Origin: a virus
DNA length: 22,204 nt
IMG/VR virus record: IMGVR_UViG_3300030099_001550
Location: 1 to 22,204 of that record
Reading direction: 5' to 3' (one strand)
Below are positions 1 through 5,449 of the stretch, piece by piece (positions within the stretch are counted from its first letter, which is position 1; the number at the start of each line of letters is the position of its first letter). The position numbers and the translations under genes were made by a program. The notes under the pieces were generated by a model, which searched no databases, had not been told where the DNA came from, and worked only from the letters and a program-made list of their open reading frames with translations.

Positions 1-2
1 AA

Positions 3-146
3 ATGAGTAAGATGAATAAAAGTAACCGTCCTAGAGTAAAGAACGGTGGTAAGAGTAACAACTTAGGTAGACAAAGCATCATACATGGGATTGATAACAA
101 TCCTAAAGTAACTGCTGCTGACCCTATTGCTAAGTTTATTAAATAA
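3..146 (+). CDS. small basic protein, 47 aa, unknown function
   Basis: A complete short reading frame starts at the very edge of the window (ATG at 3) and ends in TAA. The protein is rich in Lys, Arg and Asn in its first half (MSKMNKSNRPRVKNGG) and more neutral in its second half, ending in AKFIK. No domain is recognised. It is the first of a row of small basic genes on the same strand, 19 bases ahead of the next start, which supports its being real. A longer upstream start outside the window cannot be excluded. Function is unknown; a DNA- or RNA-binding or virion role would be guesswork from charge alone. Confidence 0.5.
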   Translation: MSKMNKSNRPRVKNGGKSNNLGRQSIIHGIDNNPKVTAADPIAKFIK

Positions 147-165
147 CAAATAAATATATATAGAT

Positions 166-324
166 ATGCCAACAGTAACATACACTTGTCCTGATACGGG
201 CAAAAAAATGACAAGAACTTTTCCATACAATGCAGTAGGAAAAGCACAAGCTGATACACTTCAGAAATTAATGGGAGGTTCTAAGAAGAACAATCCGGGA
301 CCTCGAATGGAAGTTAAGTATTAA
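166..324 (+). CDS. small conserved-looking phage protein, 52 aa
   Basis: The frame runs from ATG to TAA and encodes 52 residues. It begins MPTVTYTCPDTGKKMTRTFPY, reading like a short beta-hairpin with a CPDTGKK turn, then an Ala/Gln/Lys-rich helix (residues 24-40) and a Lys/Asn/Pro tail. I recall similar short proteins, with T-Y-x-x-P-x-T-G-K and F-P-Y motifs, in marine phage genomes next to other tiny basic genes. There is only one Cys, so a zinc site within one chain is unlikely. The start is one base from the next gene's ATG (stop 322-324, next start 326), which suggests coupled translation. Function unknown. Confidence 0.6.
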   Translation: MPTVTYTCPDTGKKMTRTFPYNAVGKAQADTLQKLMGGSKKNNPGPRMEVKY

Positions 325-325
325 G

Positions 326-577
326 ATGGGTGAGCTTAAGAAGTGGCGAGACCAAAAGTGGGTTCGTATTGGAACCGATGGTTCTATACTAGGTGCATGT
401 GGCACTAGTAAGAATAAGAAGAACCCGGACAGATGTTTGCCATTAGCTAAAGCTCGTTCTATGTCTAAAGCTGAAAGAGCTAGGACAGCAAGAAAAAAGA
501 AGAGAGCCGGTAGAAGAGGTCAAACGGTAGTTGCTAATACTAGAGCAGGTAGAGTAACTAAAAAATATACCTCATGA
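326..577 (+). CDS. small basic Lys/Arg-rich protein, 83 aa
   Basis: An 83-residue, strongly basic protein. Residues 1-35 hold a compact motif with W-R-D-Q-K-W-V-R-I-G-T-D-G and then C-G-T-S-K-x-K-K-N-P-D-R-C, with two Cys about 13 apart. Residues 40-83 are a helix-prone Ala/Arg/Lys run (ARSMSKAERARTARKKKRAG) and a basic tail. From memory, the N-terminal motif matches a small family found in marine phages and in large DNA viruses of algae, possibly annotated as DUF5872-like; that name needs checking. The charge pattern would suit binding DNA or packaging with the genome. The end overlaps the next ORF by ATGA. Confidence 0.75.
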   Translation: MGELKKWRDQKWVRIGTDGSILGACGTSKNKKNPDRCLPLAKARSMSKAERARTARKKKRAGRRGQTVVANTRAGRVTKKYTS

Positions 578-705
578 TAAATCGTTCTGAACAATGGTAC
601 GTTGACCAATACAATCGTAACCGTGAAAAGAAAGATTGGGTTAATTCATTTACCGAACTTCAACAAGAGACACAAAAAAGATTATGGCGAACAAATCAAA
701 AATGA
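574..705 (+). CDS. tiny charged protein, 43 aa, overlapping both neighbours
   Basis: This short frame starts in the ATGA that also holds the stop of the upstream gene, and it ends 22 bases inside the next gene. The protein begins MINRSEQWYVDQYNRNREKK and continues as a single helix-prone, charged, aromatic-containing chain ending RLWRTNQK. It fills what would otherwise be a 106-base gap, and the ATGA coupling is the same used by surer genes in this window. Those two facts are the main support. No family is recognised and function is unknown. Confidence 0.5.
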   Translation: MINRSEQWYVDQYNRNREKKDWVNSFTELQQETQKRLWRTNQK

Positions 706-974
706 AATGCAATGTCGTTAGACCAAGTACTAGACCGGGTAAAAAGAAAATGGTTAAAGCTTGTGAAGGTGGAAAAGAAAAGCTTATTCACTTTGGAGCA
801 AAAGGATATGGACATAATTATTCAAGAGCTGCAAGGAAAAGCTTTCGAGCACGACACAAATGTTCAACAGCCAAATCAAAATTGACTGCAAGGTATTGGG
901 CATGTAAGAATTTATGGGCAGGCAAAGGTGGTAGTACCAAGTCATCACCGAAAAATAGACAAGGAAAATATTAG
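684..974 (+). CDS. small basic Cys-containing protein, 96 aa
   Basis: A 96-residue basic protein. The core (residues 20-80) carries the pattern K-K-K-M-V-K-A-C-E-G-G-K-E-K, then F-G-A-K-G-Y-G-H-N-Y, then R-K-S-F-R-A-R-H-K-C and finally K-L-T-A-R-Y-W-A-C-K. There are three evenly spaced Cys in this core (plus Cys9) and two His, so a metal-binding module is possible. I recall this R-K-(S/A)-F-x-A-R-H-x-C...T-A-R-Y-W-x-C family from cyanophages, other marine phages and some algal giant viruses, always as a small uncharacterised protein. It ends on TAG, and a TAnnTTTG promoter-like site begins on the very next base. Likely virion- or nucleic-acid-associated, by inference. Confidence 0.8.
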   Translation: MANKSKMKCNVVRPSTRPGKKKMVKACEGGKEKLIHFGAKGYGHNYSRAARKSFRARHKCSTAKSKLTARYWACKNLWAGKGGSTKSSPKNRQGKY

Positions 975-982
975 TATATTTG
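975..982 (+). promoter_or_regulatory. candidate Bacteroidetes-type -7 element (TATATTTG)
   Basis: TATATTTG fits the TAnnTTTG consensus known for Bacteroidetes housekeeping promoters. It starts right after the stop codon of the upstream gene and lies 32 bases before the ATG at 1015. No TTG/TTTG was seen at the expected -33 distance, so this is among the weaker sites of the set in this window. Confidence 0.35.
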
Positions 983-1014
983 TAAACAGTAATAACATTT
1001 AAAAATAAATTATC

Positions 1015-1224
1015 ATGCAAGGATATAACGACAGACTAGACGAGTCATTAGGAATGAAGCACAGAGGTGCAAAGAAGCAATCTATGAAAGCAAGAAGAGA
1101 CGAGTCTAAAGGAATGGCTAAAGCAATGACAGGTCACGCATACTCAGGTAATCATTCTATGAAAGAAGACAAGCATTACCCAAGCGATGTACACGGTCAT
1201 TTAGGTAGCTTAATTAGAAAATAA
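1015..1224 (+). CDS. small conserved-looking phage protein, 69 aa
   Basis: A 69-residue hydrophilic protein with a repeated feel: D-R-L-D-E-S-L-G-M near residue 6, then Q-S-M-K-A-R-R-D-E-S-K-G-M near residue 22, so R-x-D-E-S-x-G-M occurs twice about 20 residues apart. The rest is rich in His, Ser, Lys and Met. From memory, D-R-L-D-E-S-L-G-M proteins are found in many marine and Bacteroidetes phages as small unknowns, often beside other tiny basic genes, as here. No catalytic motif is visible. The next gene starts 6 bases after the stop. Function is unknown; a virion-cargo or genome-binding role is only a guess from company and charge. Confidence 0.72.
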   Translation: MQGYNDRLDESLGMKHRGAKKQSMKARRDESKGMAKAMTGHAYSGNHSMKEDKHYPSDVHGHLGSLIRK

Positions 1225-1229
1225 AAATC

Positions 1230-1427
1230 ATGGCTAAAGAAAAGAAACCTTTAGGCGAAATGATTAGCAAAGGCAATCAAGGCAAGTTCACGGCATGGGC
1301 AAAGAAGAACATGCCGGGCAAGTCTGTTTGTGGAGCAGCAAAAGCTGTTATGTCAAACAAAGACAAGTACAATGAGAGAGTTGTCAAGATGGCTAACTTT
1401 GCTAATAACTTTGGCTGTAAAAAATAA
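1230..1427 (+). CDS. small basic protein with helical fold, 65 aa
   Basis: A 65-residue basic protein. It has the pattern G-N-Q-G-K-F-T-A-W-A-K-K-N-M-P-G-K-S-V-C-G-A, then V-M-x-N-K-D-K-Y-N-E-R-V-V-K-M-A-N-F-A-N-N-F-G-C-K-K. This reads as two or three short helices with a Cys near residue 34 and another near the end. Similar short proteins with the A-N-F-A-x-N-F-G ending are recalled from marine phages and large algal viruses. It lies 5 bases after the preceding stop and 3 bases before the next start, so the three genes from 1015 to 1571 are very likely one transcript. No biochemical function can be read from the sequence. Confidence 0.7.
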   Translation: MAKEKKPLGEMISKGNQGKFTAWAKKNMPGKSVCGAAKAVMSNKDKYNERVVKMANFANNFGCKK

Positions 1428-1430
1428 AAC

Positions 1431-1571
1431 ATGGGAAAAGCATTAGTAAAATTAGGAATGTGGATTCAAAAAGCATGGGTAAAATCTTTATGTAAATGGA
1501 ATTGGTTAATATCAAAACTAATTGTCAACGTAAAGGAATGTCCTGTTGCTCAATGTATGTGTAAAAAATAA
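1431..1571 (+). CDS. 46-aa amphipathic, Cys-rich peptide
   Basis: This frame is too short for a usual 60-residue cutoff, but it fits exactly between its neighbours: 3 bases after the preceding stop and 21 bases before the next ATG. The first 35 residues alternate Lys with Trp, Leu, Ile and Val (WIQKAWVKSLCKWNWLISKL), as in an amphipathic, membrane-seeking helix. The last residues hold three Cys (CPVAQCMC) before a Lys-Lys end. The protein could attach to membranes, bind metal or be disulfide-linked. It might also be a virion-packaged peptide. No family recognised. Confidence 0.55.
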   Translation: MGKALVKLGMWIQKAWVKSLCKWNWLISKLIVNVKECPVAQCMCKK

Positions 1572-1592
1572 TAACAAGTAAATAAATAAACA

Positions 1593-2348
1593 ATGGCAGT
1601 AATACCAAATGATGAACAATTTCACGCTGTATCGGCAGATGTGAATACCGAAGAAAGAGGTTCGGCTTTACAACAGAGTAGAGTAGCTTCATATACTATG
1701 GCTGATATAACTGAAACAGTAATTTTAAATGGTGGTGGTGGTGGACTTGCCGGTGCAGGTACAGCAGGGTTTTTATCAAGATGGATTTCACCAACTCAAT
1801 TAGGAGATAGTGATATAGAAAAAACTGCAACTTATACTGCACCTAATGGAGGTCAGTATGAGTTAAGAGGTAACTTAAAAATATTTGGAGAGTCAAGCAC
1901 AAGTGGAGTAGCAGCTTTATTTGTGGAGGATAGTCAAGGTGCACAAATAGAAGTAAGAGATGTTGATGCAGCAACAGGTGCAATTAATTCTGAATTGGAT
2001 ATTACTGCGTTTGATAATTTTATAACAATAGGTACTTCAGCTACAAGTCCTGATGTGCCTTTGCATTTTAATAGAGTAGGTCAGACTCTTATTACGATGA
2101 GTAGTATAACTAACCCAAGCACAGGGGTAGATTTGTTTTCTTTTCATCCTGCAGGTCCTAATAATACTGCGCTAGGAGACCCTGATGGTGGACCTAACAC
2201 TTGGAAAAATATACACTTTAACCCTCCGGCATTTGCAGATGATGCAGCAGCAGGAGCAGGTGGGGTACTCTCTTATCAAGTTTATCAAACTGACGGAACA
2301 GGAGCAGCACCTTTAAATGTTGCAGGTATCATGATGATTAAGCAGTAA
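1593..2348 (+). CDS. virion surface / fibre-like protein, 251 aa
   Basis: A 251-residue, Gly/Ala/Thr-rich protein with very few Lys or Cys, typical of fibrous phage surface proteins. Residues 1-45 form a polar head section. A run of five Gly and a G-A-G-T-A-G stretch follow at about 48-62, then a beta-rich body. Near residues 195-215 it has A-L-G-D-P-D-G-G-P-N-T-W-K-N-I-H-F-N. This resembles the L-G-x-x-x-x-x-W-K-x-I/L-x-F motif found before the tip of many tail fibres that depict serial beta repeats. It starts a fibre gene cluster reaching 4692. Likely part of a tail fibre or head appendage; receptor binding is inferred, not shown. Confidence 0.65.
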   Translation: MAVIPNDEQFHAVSADVNTEERGSALQQSRVASYTMADITETVILNGGGGGLAGAGTAGFLSRWISPTQLGDSDIEKTATYTAPNGGQYELRGNLKIFGESSTSGVAALFVEDSQGAQIEVRDVDAATGAINSELDITAFDNFITIGTSATSPDVPLHFNRVGQTLITMSSITNPSTGVDLFSFHPAGPNNTALGDPDGGPNTWKNIHFNPPAFADDAAAGAGGVLSYQVYQTDGTGAAPLNVAGIMMIKQ

Positions 2349-2359
2349 ATTAAATTGAT

Positions 2360-2367
2360 TATCTTTG
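2360..2367 (+). promoter_or_regulatory. candidate -7 element TATCTTTG, leaderless geometry
   Basis: TATCTTTG exactly fits TAnnTTTG. Only four bases separate its final G from the ATG at 2372. In Bacteroidetes the transcript usually starts a few bases after this element, so the mRNA would begin at or next to the start codon. No convincing TTG at -33. The site at 4717 has the same four-base gap to its ATG. Confidence 0.5.
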
Positions 2368-2371
2368 TGAT

Positions 2372-2539
2372 ATGAAATGGAATGCTAAATCAAGAGGTCT
2401 TGGAGACACGGTGGAAAAATTTACAACTGCCACAGGAATCAAAAGAGTTGTAAACAATGTATCCAAAGTCATGAAAAGCGACTGTGGGTGTAACGAAAGG
2501 AGAGATACTTTAAACAGAGTATTCCCTTATAAAAGATAA
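2372..2539 (+). CDS. small phage protein with DCGC motif, 55 aa
   Basis: A 55-residue basic protein too short for standard ORF cutoffs. The N-terminal part has S-R-G-L-G-D-T-V-E-K-F-T-T-A-T-G-I-K, the middle V-V-N-N-V-S-K-V, and the end D-C-G-C-N-E-R-R-D-T-L-N-R-V-F-P-Y. I recall this C-G-C-x-x-R-(R/K)-x-x-L-N-x-x-F-P ending, with G-L-G-D-x-(I/V) upstream, as a conserved tiny protein in Bacteroidetes and marine phages, usually near tail or fibre genes. The paired Cys could bind metal if the protein assembles as an oligomer. It has its own promoter-like site directly in front, and the next gene begins 6 bases after its stop. Biochemical role unknown. Confidence 0.7.
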   Translation: MKWNAKSRGLGDTVEKFTTATGIKRVVNNVSKVMKSDCGCNERRDTLNRVFPYKR

Positions 2540-2545
2540 AAAATT

Positions 2546-3025
2546 ATGGCGTACCAAAAGTTAAATACAAGTAGAGCATGGAAAGTAGTTCCTTCTGACA
2601 ATGCACCAATCCCCGGTTTCATGTTAAAGGACGGAACGGGTTCAGCTACGTCAACAGGAGCTGACGGCTTTGCCGACAATACAGTAGACTTCAACACTGC
2701 AGGAGTTAAAGTAGGAATGATTGTAGTTAATACTGCAAATGGAGCTTCTGCTATAATATCAGGAGTTCAAGGTGACACTATCCTTGTAAGAGCCGGAACA
2801 AATCCTATACAAGCTATAGGAGATACCTATGCTATATATGGTGGACTAGAACAAAACGGTGGTGCAGTATTATATGTGGGCACTACAGGAAACGTAAGAG
2901 TTATGACAGCAGGTGGAGATGATGTAGTTTTCGTAGCAGTACCGGCAGGACAATTTATTCCTGTAAATGTTGTTCAAGTATTTTCTACTGATACTACTGC
3001 CTCGGACATTTTAGCACTTTGGTAA
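2546..3025 (+). CDS. beta-rich virion decoration/tail protein, 159 aa
   Basis: A 159-residue protein of short beta strands. Residues 5-25 are a start section with P-I-P-G. Residues 50-100 have V-G-M-I-V-V-N...I-S-G-V-x-G-D-T-I-L-V, ending A-I-Y-G-G. The C-terminus has G-A-V-L-Y-V-G-T-T-G-N-V-R-V, then P-A-G-Q-F-I-P-V-N-V-V-Q-V-F-S-T-x-T-T-A-S-D-I-L-A-L-W. The last part is a motif I recall from many phage virion proteins (x-V-F-x-T-G-T-T-A-x-D-I-x-A-L-W), often minor structural or decoration proteins. No Cys, no signal peptide. It sits inside the fibre cluster with 1-6-base gaps on both sides, so a shared transcript and a surface role are likely. Confidence 0.68.
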   Translation: MAYQKLNTSRAWKVVPSDNAPIPGFMLKDGTGSATSTGADGFADNTVDFNTAGVKVGMIVVNTANGASAIISGVQGDTILVRAGTNPIQAIGDTYAIYGGLEQNGGAVLYVGTTGNVRVMTAGGDDVVFVAVPAGQFIPVNVVQVFSTDTTASDILALW

Positions 3026-3026
3026 G

Positions 3027-3185
3027 ATGCCTTTAGGAATAGGAATAGGAATAGGGATACCGTTTTTACAACAAGTTGGTGTAAGCGCACCCCCTCCTCA
3101 AAATTTTATAATAACAGAAAGCACATTTGCTCCACCGGATGACCCTATAACAGACGAGAATGGAGTTAATTTAATAGTAGAATAA
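3027..3185 (+). CDS. 52-aa linker-like protein with Gly-Ile repeat
   Basis: A short frame fills the gap between the 159-residue protein and the fibre gene, with one base on each side. The protein starts M-P-L and then has a (Gly-Ile)x4 run, followed by PFLQQVG, a Pro-rich bend (APPPQ) and an acidic C-terminal half rich in Thr, Asp and Pro. I recall short phage proteins beginning M-P/A-L-G-(L/I)-G-(L/I)-G close to fibre genes. The hydrophobic start could be a strand that inserts into a partner, or a membrane-like anchor. Because it abuts the fibre gene, a role in attaching the fibre or a fibre chaperone is a possibility only. Confidence 0.55.
   Translation: MPLGIGIGIGIPFLQQVGVSAPPPQNFIITESTFAPPDDPITDENGVNLIVE
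3036..3059 (+). repeat. short tandem repeat (GGAATA)x3 plus GGGATA
   Basis: Three perfect GGAATA units (3036-3053) and one variant GGGATA (3054-3059) encode the Gly-Ile run of the 52-residue protein. The unit is six bases, so gain or loss of a copy keeps the frame and only changes the length of the Gly-Ile run. Confidence 0.85.
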
Positions 3186-3186
3186 T

Positions 3187-4692
3187 ATGGCAACTAAGTT
3201 TTCACAATTCGGTTCAGTATCACCCTCAGCCACTACAGAGATTGTAGGTTTAGACGGAGGACTAAATAGTAAGTTTCAGGTAGGGAATATAGACGTTAGT
3301 AATCTAACAGGATTTCCTTTAACAATACAATTAGGAGGTACAGGCGCAACTACTCCAAAGGCTGCATTAAATAATATTACAGACGCTACCACTCAAACTA
3401 TTGGTGATGTACTTACTATAGTAGATGACAATGGAGTTAATGTTGCAGAGTTTCAAGCTCCAACATCTCCTACAAGTCCATTCGTAACAAAAGCAGGTGG
3501 CAATACTATCACTTGGGATTTAAAGACAGATGGACCAAACCTTATCGTTAATCTTACTTTGTCTGAAAACAAATTAGTAGTTGCTAATGCGACTGATTTT
3601 GATGACGGCAGTACAGGGTATGTAATTTTTAACCCTGTAACTTCTTCAAACTATAAACTGCCTGATGTTGACCATGGTAGTGGCGCAGGTATTACTAGTA
3701 AACTTACGAATGGTAATACAAGCTTGGGGGGAACTAACTTTGTGTTATGGCAATGGGTATATGACGGTGGAAGCAGTACATTCTATTGGCAGAAATTTGA
3801 AAATATGTTGAAGGGTATATACCCTCCTAATATTAATTTCCCTTTAACTGACCTTGTTGCATACTATTCACCTGAAGCATTTAACCAAGCTAATCAAGGA
3901 AATGTACAATCAGGAGCTGCAGTAGTAAACTTAACTTCAAGTAATACAATTGGAGATTTACAAATCTCTAGTAATACAACTAACTTTCAGTTCTTTCCAA
4001 AAACTGCAACTAGTCCTGCTTATTGGTCAATGGGTTCAAGCGCCAATGCGATAACAAGAGGTTCAACTCTATCTTCAGGAATAACAACTCAGTCTACATT
4101 TATGGGATATATGCAAGGACCATATTTGAGTCAAACCTTTGGAGGTATATTCGACTTCCTTGGAACTCAATCAGGTGCTGCATTTGACCAAGGATTTTAT
4201 TTAAGTAATTTAAGTTTCTTATTATTCTCACCTAACTATATATTTGGATATCCTTCGTTGATAAATTATAGTGCAACAGGTGGAGCAGATTTAACAACCG
4301 ATTGGATATTTATGGCACTGCAGTTTTTCCCATCTACAACAACAGGCTCTAATGACGGAAGTGTAAAACTTACAGTTGGATGTCAGAGTTCATATGATTG
4401 GGCACAAGCAAACCCTCCGGTAGCACCGGCAACAACAACTGATTGGGACTATCAAAACGGAGATGGAACAGGTAATACAGTTCCGGTCACTGCTGAAGGA
4501 CTCTATATAGAGCAATCAGGAAGTAGTCTAGATATAGATGAGTTCTTATTTGAAAATGTTATTCTAGGTAACGCAGCTAACTTTGCAGAAAACAATCCAT
4601 GTCATTATGGGGAGTTCGGAATATTCAATAACACAATTTCTGATGCACAAATTGAAGCAAGTTGGATTGCTTCAAGAGACACATATTTCTAG
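3187..4692 (+). CDS. tail fibre with lectin-like C-terminal domain, 501 aa
   Basis: A 501-residue fibre protein. Near residues 50-62 it carries L-G-G-T-G-A-T-T-P-K-A-A-L-N-N-I, the classic phage fibre repeat signature (G-G-T-G-A-T-T-x-x-x-A-x-x-N-L). Residues 60-210 are a beta-rich shaft. From about 215 a section starting F-P-L-T-D-L-V-A-Y-Y-S-P-E-A looks like a concanavalin/LamG-type domain. The end, G-E-F-G-I-F-N-N-T-I-S-D-A-Q-I-E-A, matches the typical final strand of LamG-like modules (G-E-x-x-I-x-x-x-x-L-S-D-x-E-I). Such domains bind surface sugars, so this is the best candidate receptor-binding protein here. It ends on TAG and is followed by a T-rich gap. Confidence 0.82.
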   Translation: MATKFSQFGSVSPSATTEIVGLDGGLNSKFQVGNIDVSNLTGFPLTIQLGGTGATTPKAALNNITDATTQTIGDVLTIVDDNGVNVAEFQAPTSPTSPFVTKAGGNTITWDLKTDGPNLIVNLTLSENKLVVANATDFDDGSTGYVIFNPVTSSNYKLPDVDHGSGAGITSKLTNGNTSLGGTNFVLWQWVYDGGSSTFYWQKFENMLKGIYPPNINFPLTDLVAYYSPEAFNQANQGNVQSGAAVVNLTSSNTIGDLQISSNTTNFQFFPKTATSPAYWSMGSSANAITRGSTLSSGITTQSTFMGYMQGPYLSQTFGGIFDFLGTQSGAAFDQGFYLSNLSFLLFSPNYIFGYPSLINYSATGGADLTTDWIFMALQFFPSTTTGSNDGSVKLTVGCQSSYDWAQANPPVAPATTTDWDYQNGDGTGNTVPVTAEGLYIEQSGSSLDIDEFLFENVILGNAANFAENNPCHYGEFGIFNNTISDAQIEASWIASRDTYF

Positions 4693-4716
4693 AAATTTTC
4701 TCTTCTTTTTTTTCTT

Positions 4717-4724
4717 TATCTTTG
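4717..4724 (+). promoter_or_regulatory. candidate -7 element TATCTTTG, leaderless geometry
   Basis: TATCTTTG lies in a pyrimidine-rich gap after the fibre gene. As at 2360, four bases separate the last G from an ATG (4729). It would drive the lysis and envelope block to 7618. The stretch at -33 is almost all T and C with no clear TTG. Confidence 0.5.
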
Positions 4725-4728
4725 TTGT

Positions 4729-4836
4729 ATGGAATACAATCAATTCAACTCTTTATTATTAGATATCAAAGTAAATTATGAATTTGTAGAATCCTCCGAG
4801 AAAGATGGCAGAGAAACAATTGACAAGCGAAAGTAA
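4729..4836 (+). CDS. possible 35-aa leader ORF overlapping next gene
   Basis: A 35-codon frame opens four bases after a promoter-like TATCTTTG and ends with TAA 32 bases inside the following gene, in another frame. The peptide begins MEYNQFNSLLLDIKVNYEF and ends in a charged DKRK. It has no recognisable family and could be spurious. Because a transcript from the promoter would begin at about this ATG, ribosomes would probably meet it first. It could therefore act as a leader that feeds or tunes translation of the next gene at 4805. Support is positional only. Confidence 0.35.
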   Translation: MEYNQFNSLLLDIKVNYEFVESSEKDGRETIDKRK

Positions 4837-5116
4837 ATTTAGCCTTAGTATAAAAGAATTAATTGCAGCAGCTATAGGCTTCAGCTCATTAATAGGAATG
4901 TATTTTACATTGCAAGCTGACATAGCACGAGCAATGGAACTGCCAACTCCTGAAATACAAAAAGTTGAGTTCGAGTATAAAGATAAATTAATTAGGTCGA
5001 CCATTGAGAAAATAGAAGCTGATGTTGTAACGGTCAAAGATGATGTAAGTGAAATTAAAAGCTCACTTGAAAAAATGGATGAGCGATTATATGAAATCAG
5101 CAAACAAAGAAGATGA
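4805..5116 (+). CDS. membrane-anchored coiled-coil protein, 103 aa
   Basis: Residues 1-17 are polar. Residues 18-37 form one transmembrane segment (ELIAAAIGFSSLIGMYFTLQ), and residues 57-100 form a charged heptad-like coiled coil (for example IRSTIEKIEADVVTVKDDV). An N-terminal anchor plus a long coil would place an oligomer at the inner membrane with the coil in the periplasm, or the reverse. Similar proteins are recalled from marine phages without assigned function. Position ahead of an amidase and a holin suggests a lysis role such as holin regulator or inner-membrane spanin-like part, but no lipobox or spanin partner is seen. It overlaps the next gene by ATGA. Confidence 0.62.
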   Translation: MAEKQLTSESKFSLSIKELIAAAIGFSSLIGMYFTLQADIARAMELPTPEIQKVEFEYKDKLIRSTIEKIEADVVTVKDDVSEIKSSLEKMDERLYEISKQRR

Positions 5117-5448
5117 GATGGTTAATAATAATATTATTATATTCTCAAGCTTTTTTCTCTCAAGATTTTAAAGACGGCATATCCTTAGTACAGTTCAACG
5201 CTTCATTCCTAGAAGAAAACTCAATATCATTAGACCCTATTACAGATGCCGATACTCATTCACTTATGATGGGTAAACACCCTGATGTATTTGAACGAGA
5301 AAAAATAATATATCTACCTACTCTAGTTCTTTATCACAATGGCAAAGAAATTGTAAGAGTAGAGAGCGATATATCTTTGAAGCTTCCTGAAGATGCTTTG
5401 AGTATTATTCAAGAAGAGATTGATTTAATTATTGAAAGTAAATTTTAA
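5113..5448 (+). CDS. secreted thioredoxin-fold protein lacking CXXC, 111 aa
   Basis: Residues 1-17 are a clear signal peptide (MRWLIIILLYSQAFFSQ). The rest resembles a thioredoxin fold. A strand S-L-V-Q-F-N-A-S-F lies where thioredoxins have their F-W-A-x-W-C-x-x-C strand and loop. Then H-P-D-V-F-E-R-E-K-I-I-Y-L-P-T-L-V-L-Y-H-N-G-K-E-I follows, like thioredoxin's Y-x-I-x-x-x-P-T-L-x-x-F-x-N-G. Pro69 would be the cis-proline. The protein has no Cys at all, so it cannot carry out disulfide exchange. It probably works as a binding or structural domain in the periplasm or outside. Start overlaps the preceding stop by ATGA. I recall related Cys-less proteins in other Bacteroidetes phages. Role unknown. 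Confidence 0.65.
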   Translation: MRWLIIILLYSQAFFSQDFKDGISLVQFNASFLEENSISLDPITDADTHSLMMGKHPDVFEREKIIYLPTLVLYHNGKEIVRVESDISLKLPEDALSIIQEEIDLIIESKF

Positions 5449-5449
5449 C

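Noticed and set aside
684-974. TAG recoding as reported for some crAss-like phages
   Set aside because: TAG stops end at least seven genes exactly where the next signal or start follows (974, 4692, 7618, 8427, 14159, 17685, 19457), so it acts as a normal stop here.
784-1020. Antisense frame over the 96-residue basic protein
   Set aside because: It mirrors a well-supported gene, has a low-complexity hydrophobic translation and no own spacing or start signals. The same applies to the other minus-strand frames (for example 4759-5103, 7565-7873, 11313-11897, 13268-13651, 15030-15732).
4686-4716. TTTCTAGAAA palindrome and T-rich tract after the fibre gene as a terminator
   Set aside because: The palindrome cannot form a stable stem with a loop (only three or four base pairs), so it is too weak to call.
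5432-5449. Earlier ATG for the barrel candidate
   Set aside because: It lies inside the end of the preceding gene and adds MKVNFN before the natural signal peptide; the ATG at 5450, right after the stop, gives a better export signal.
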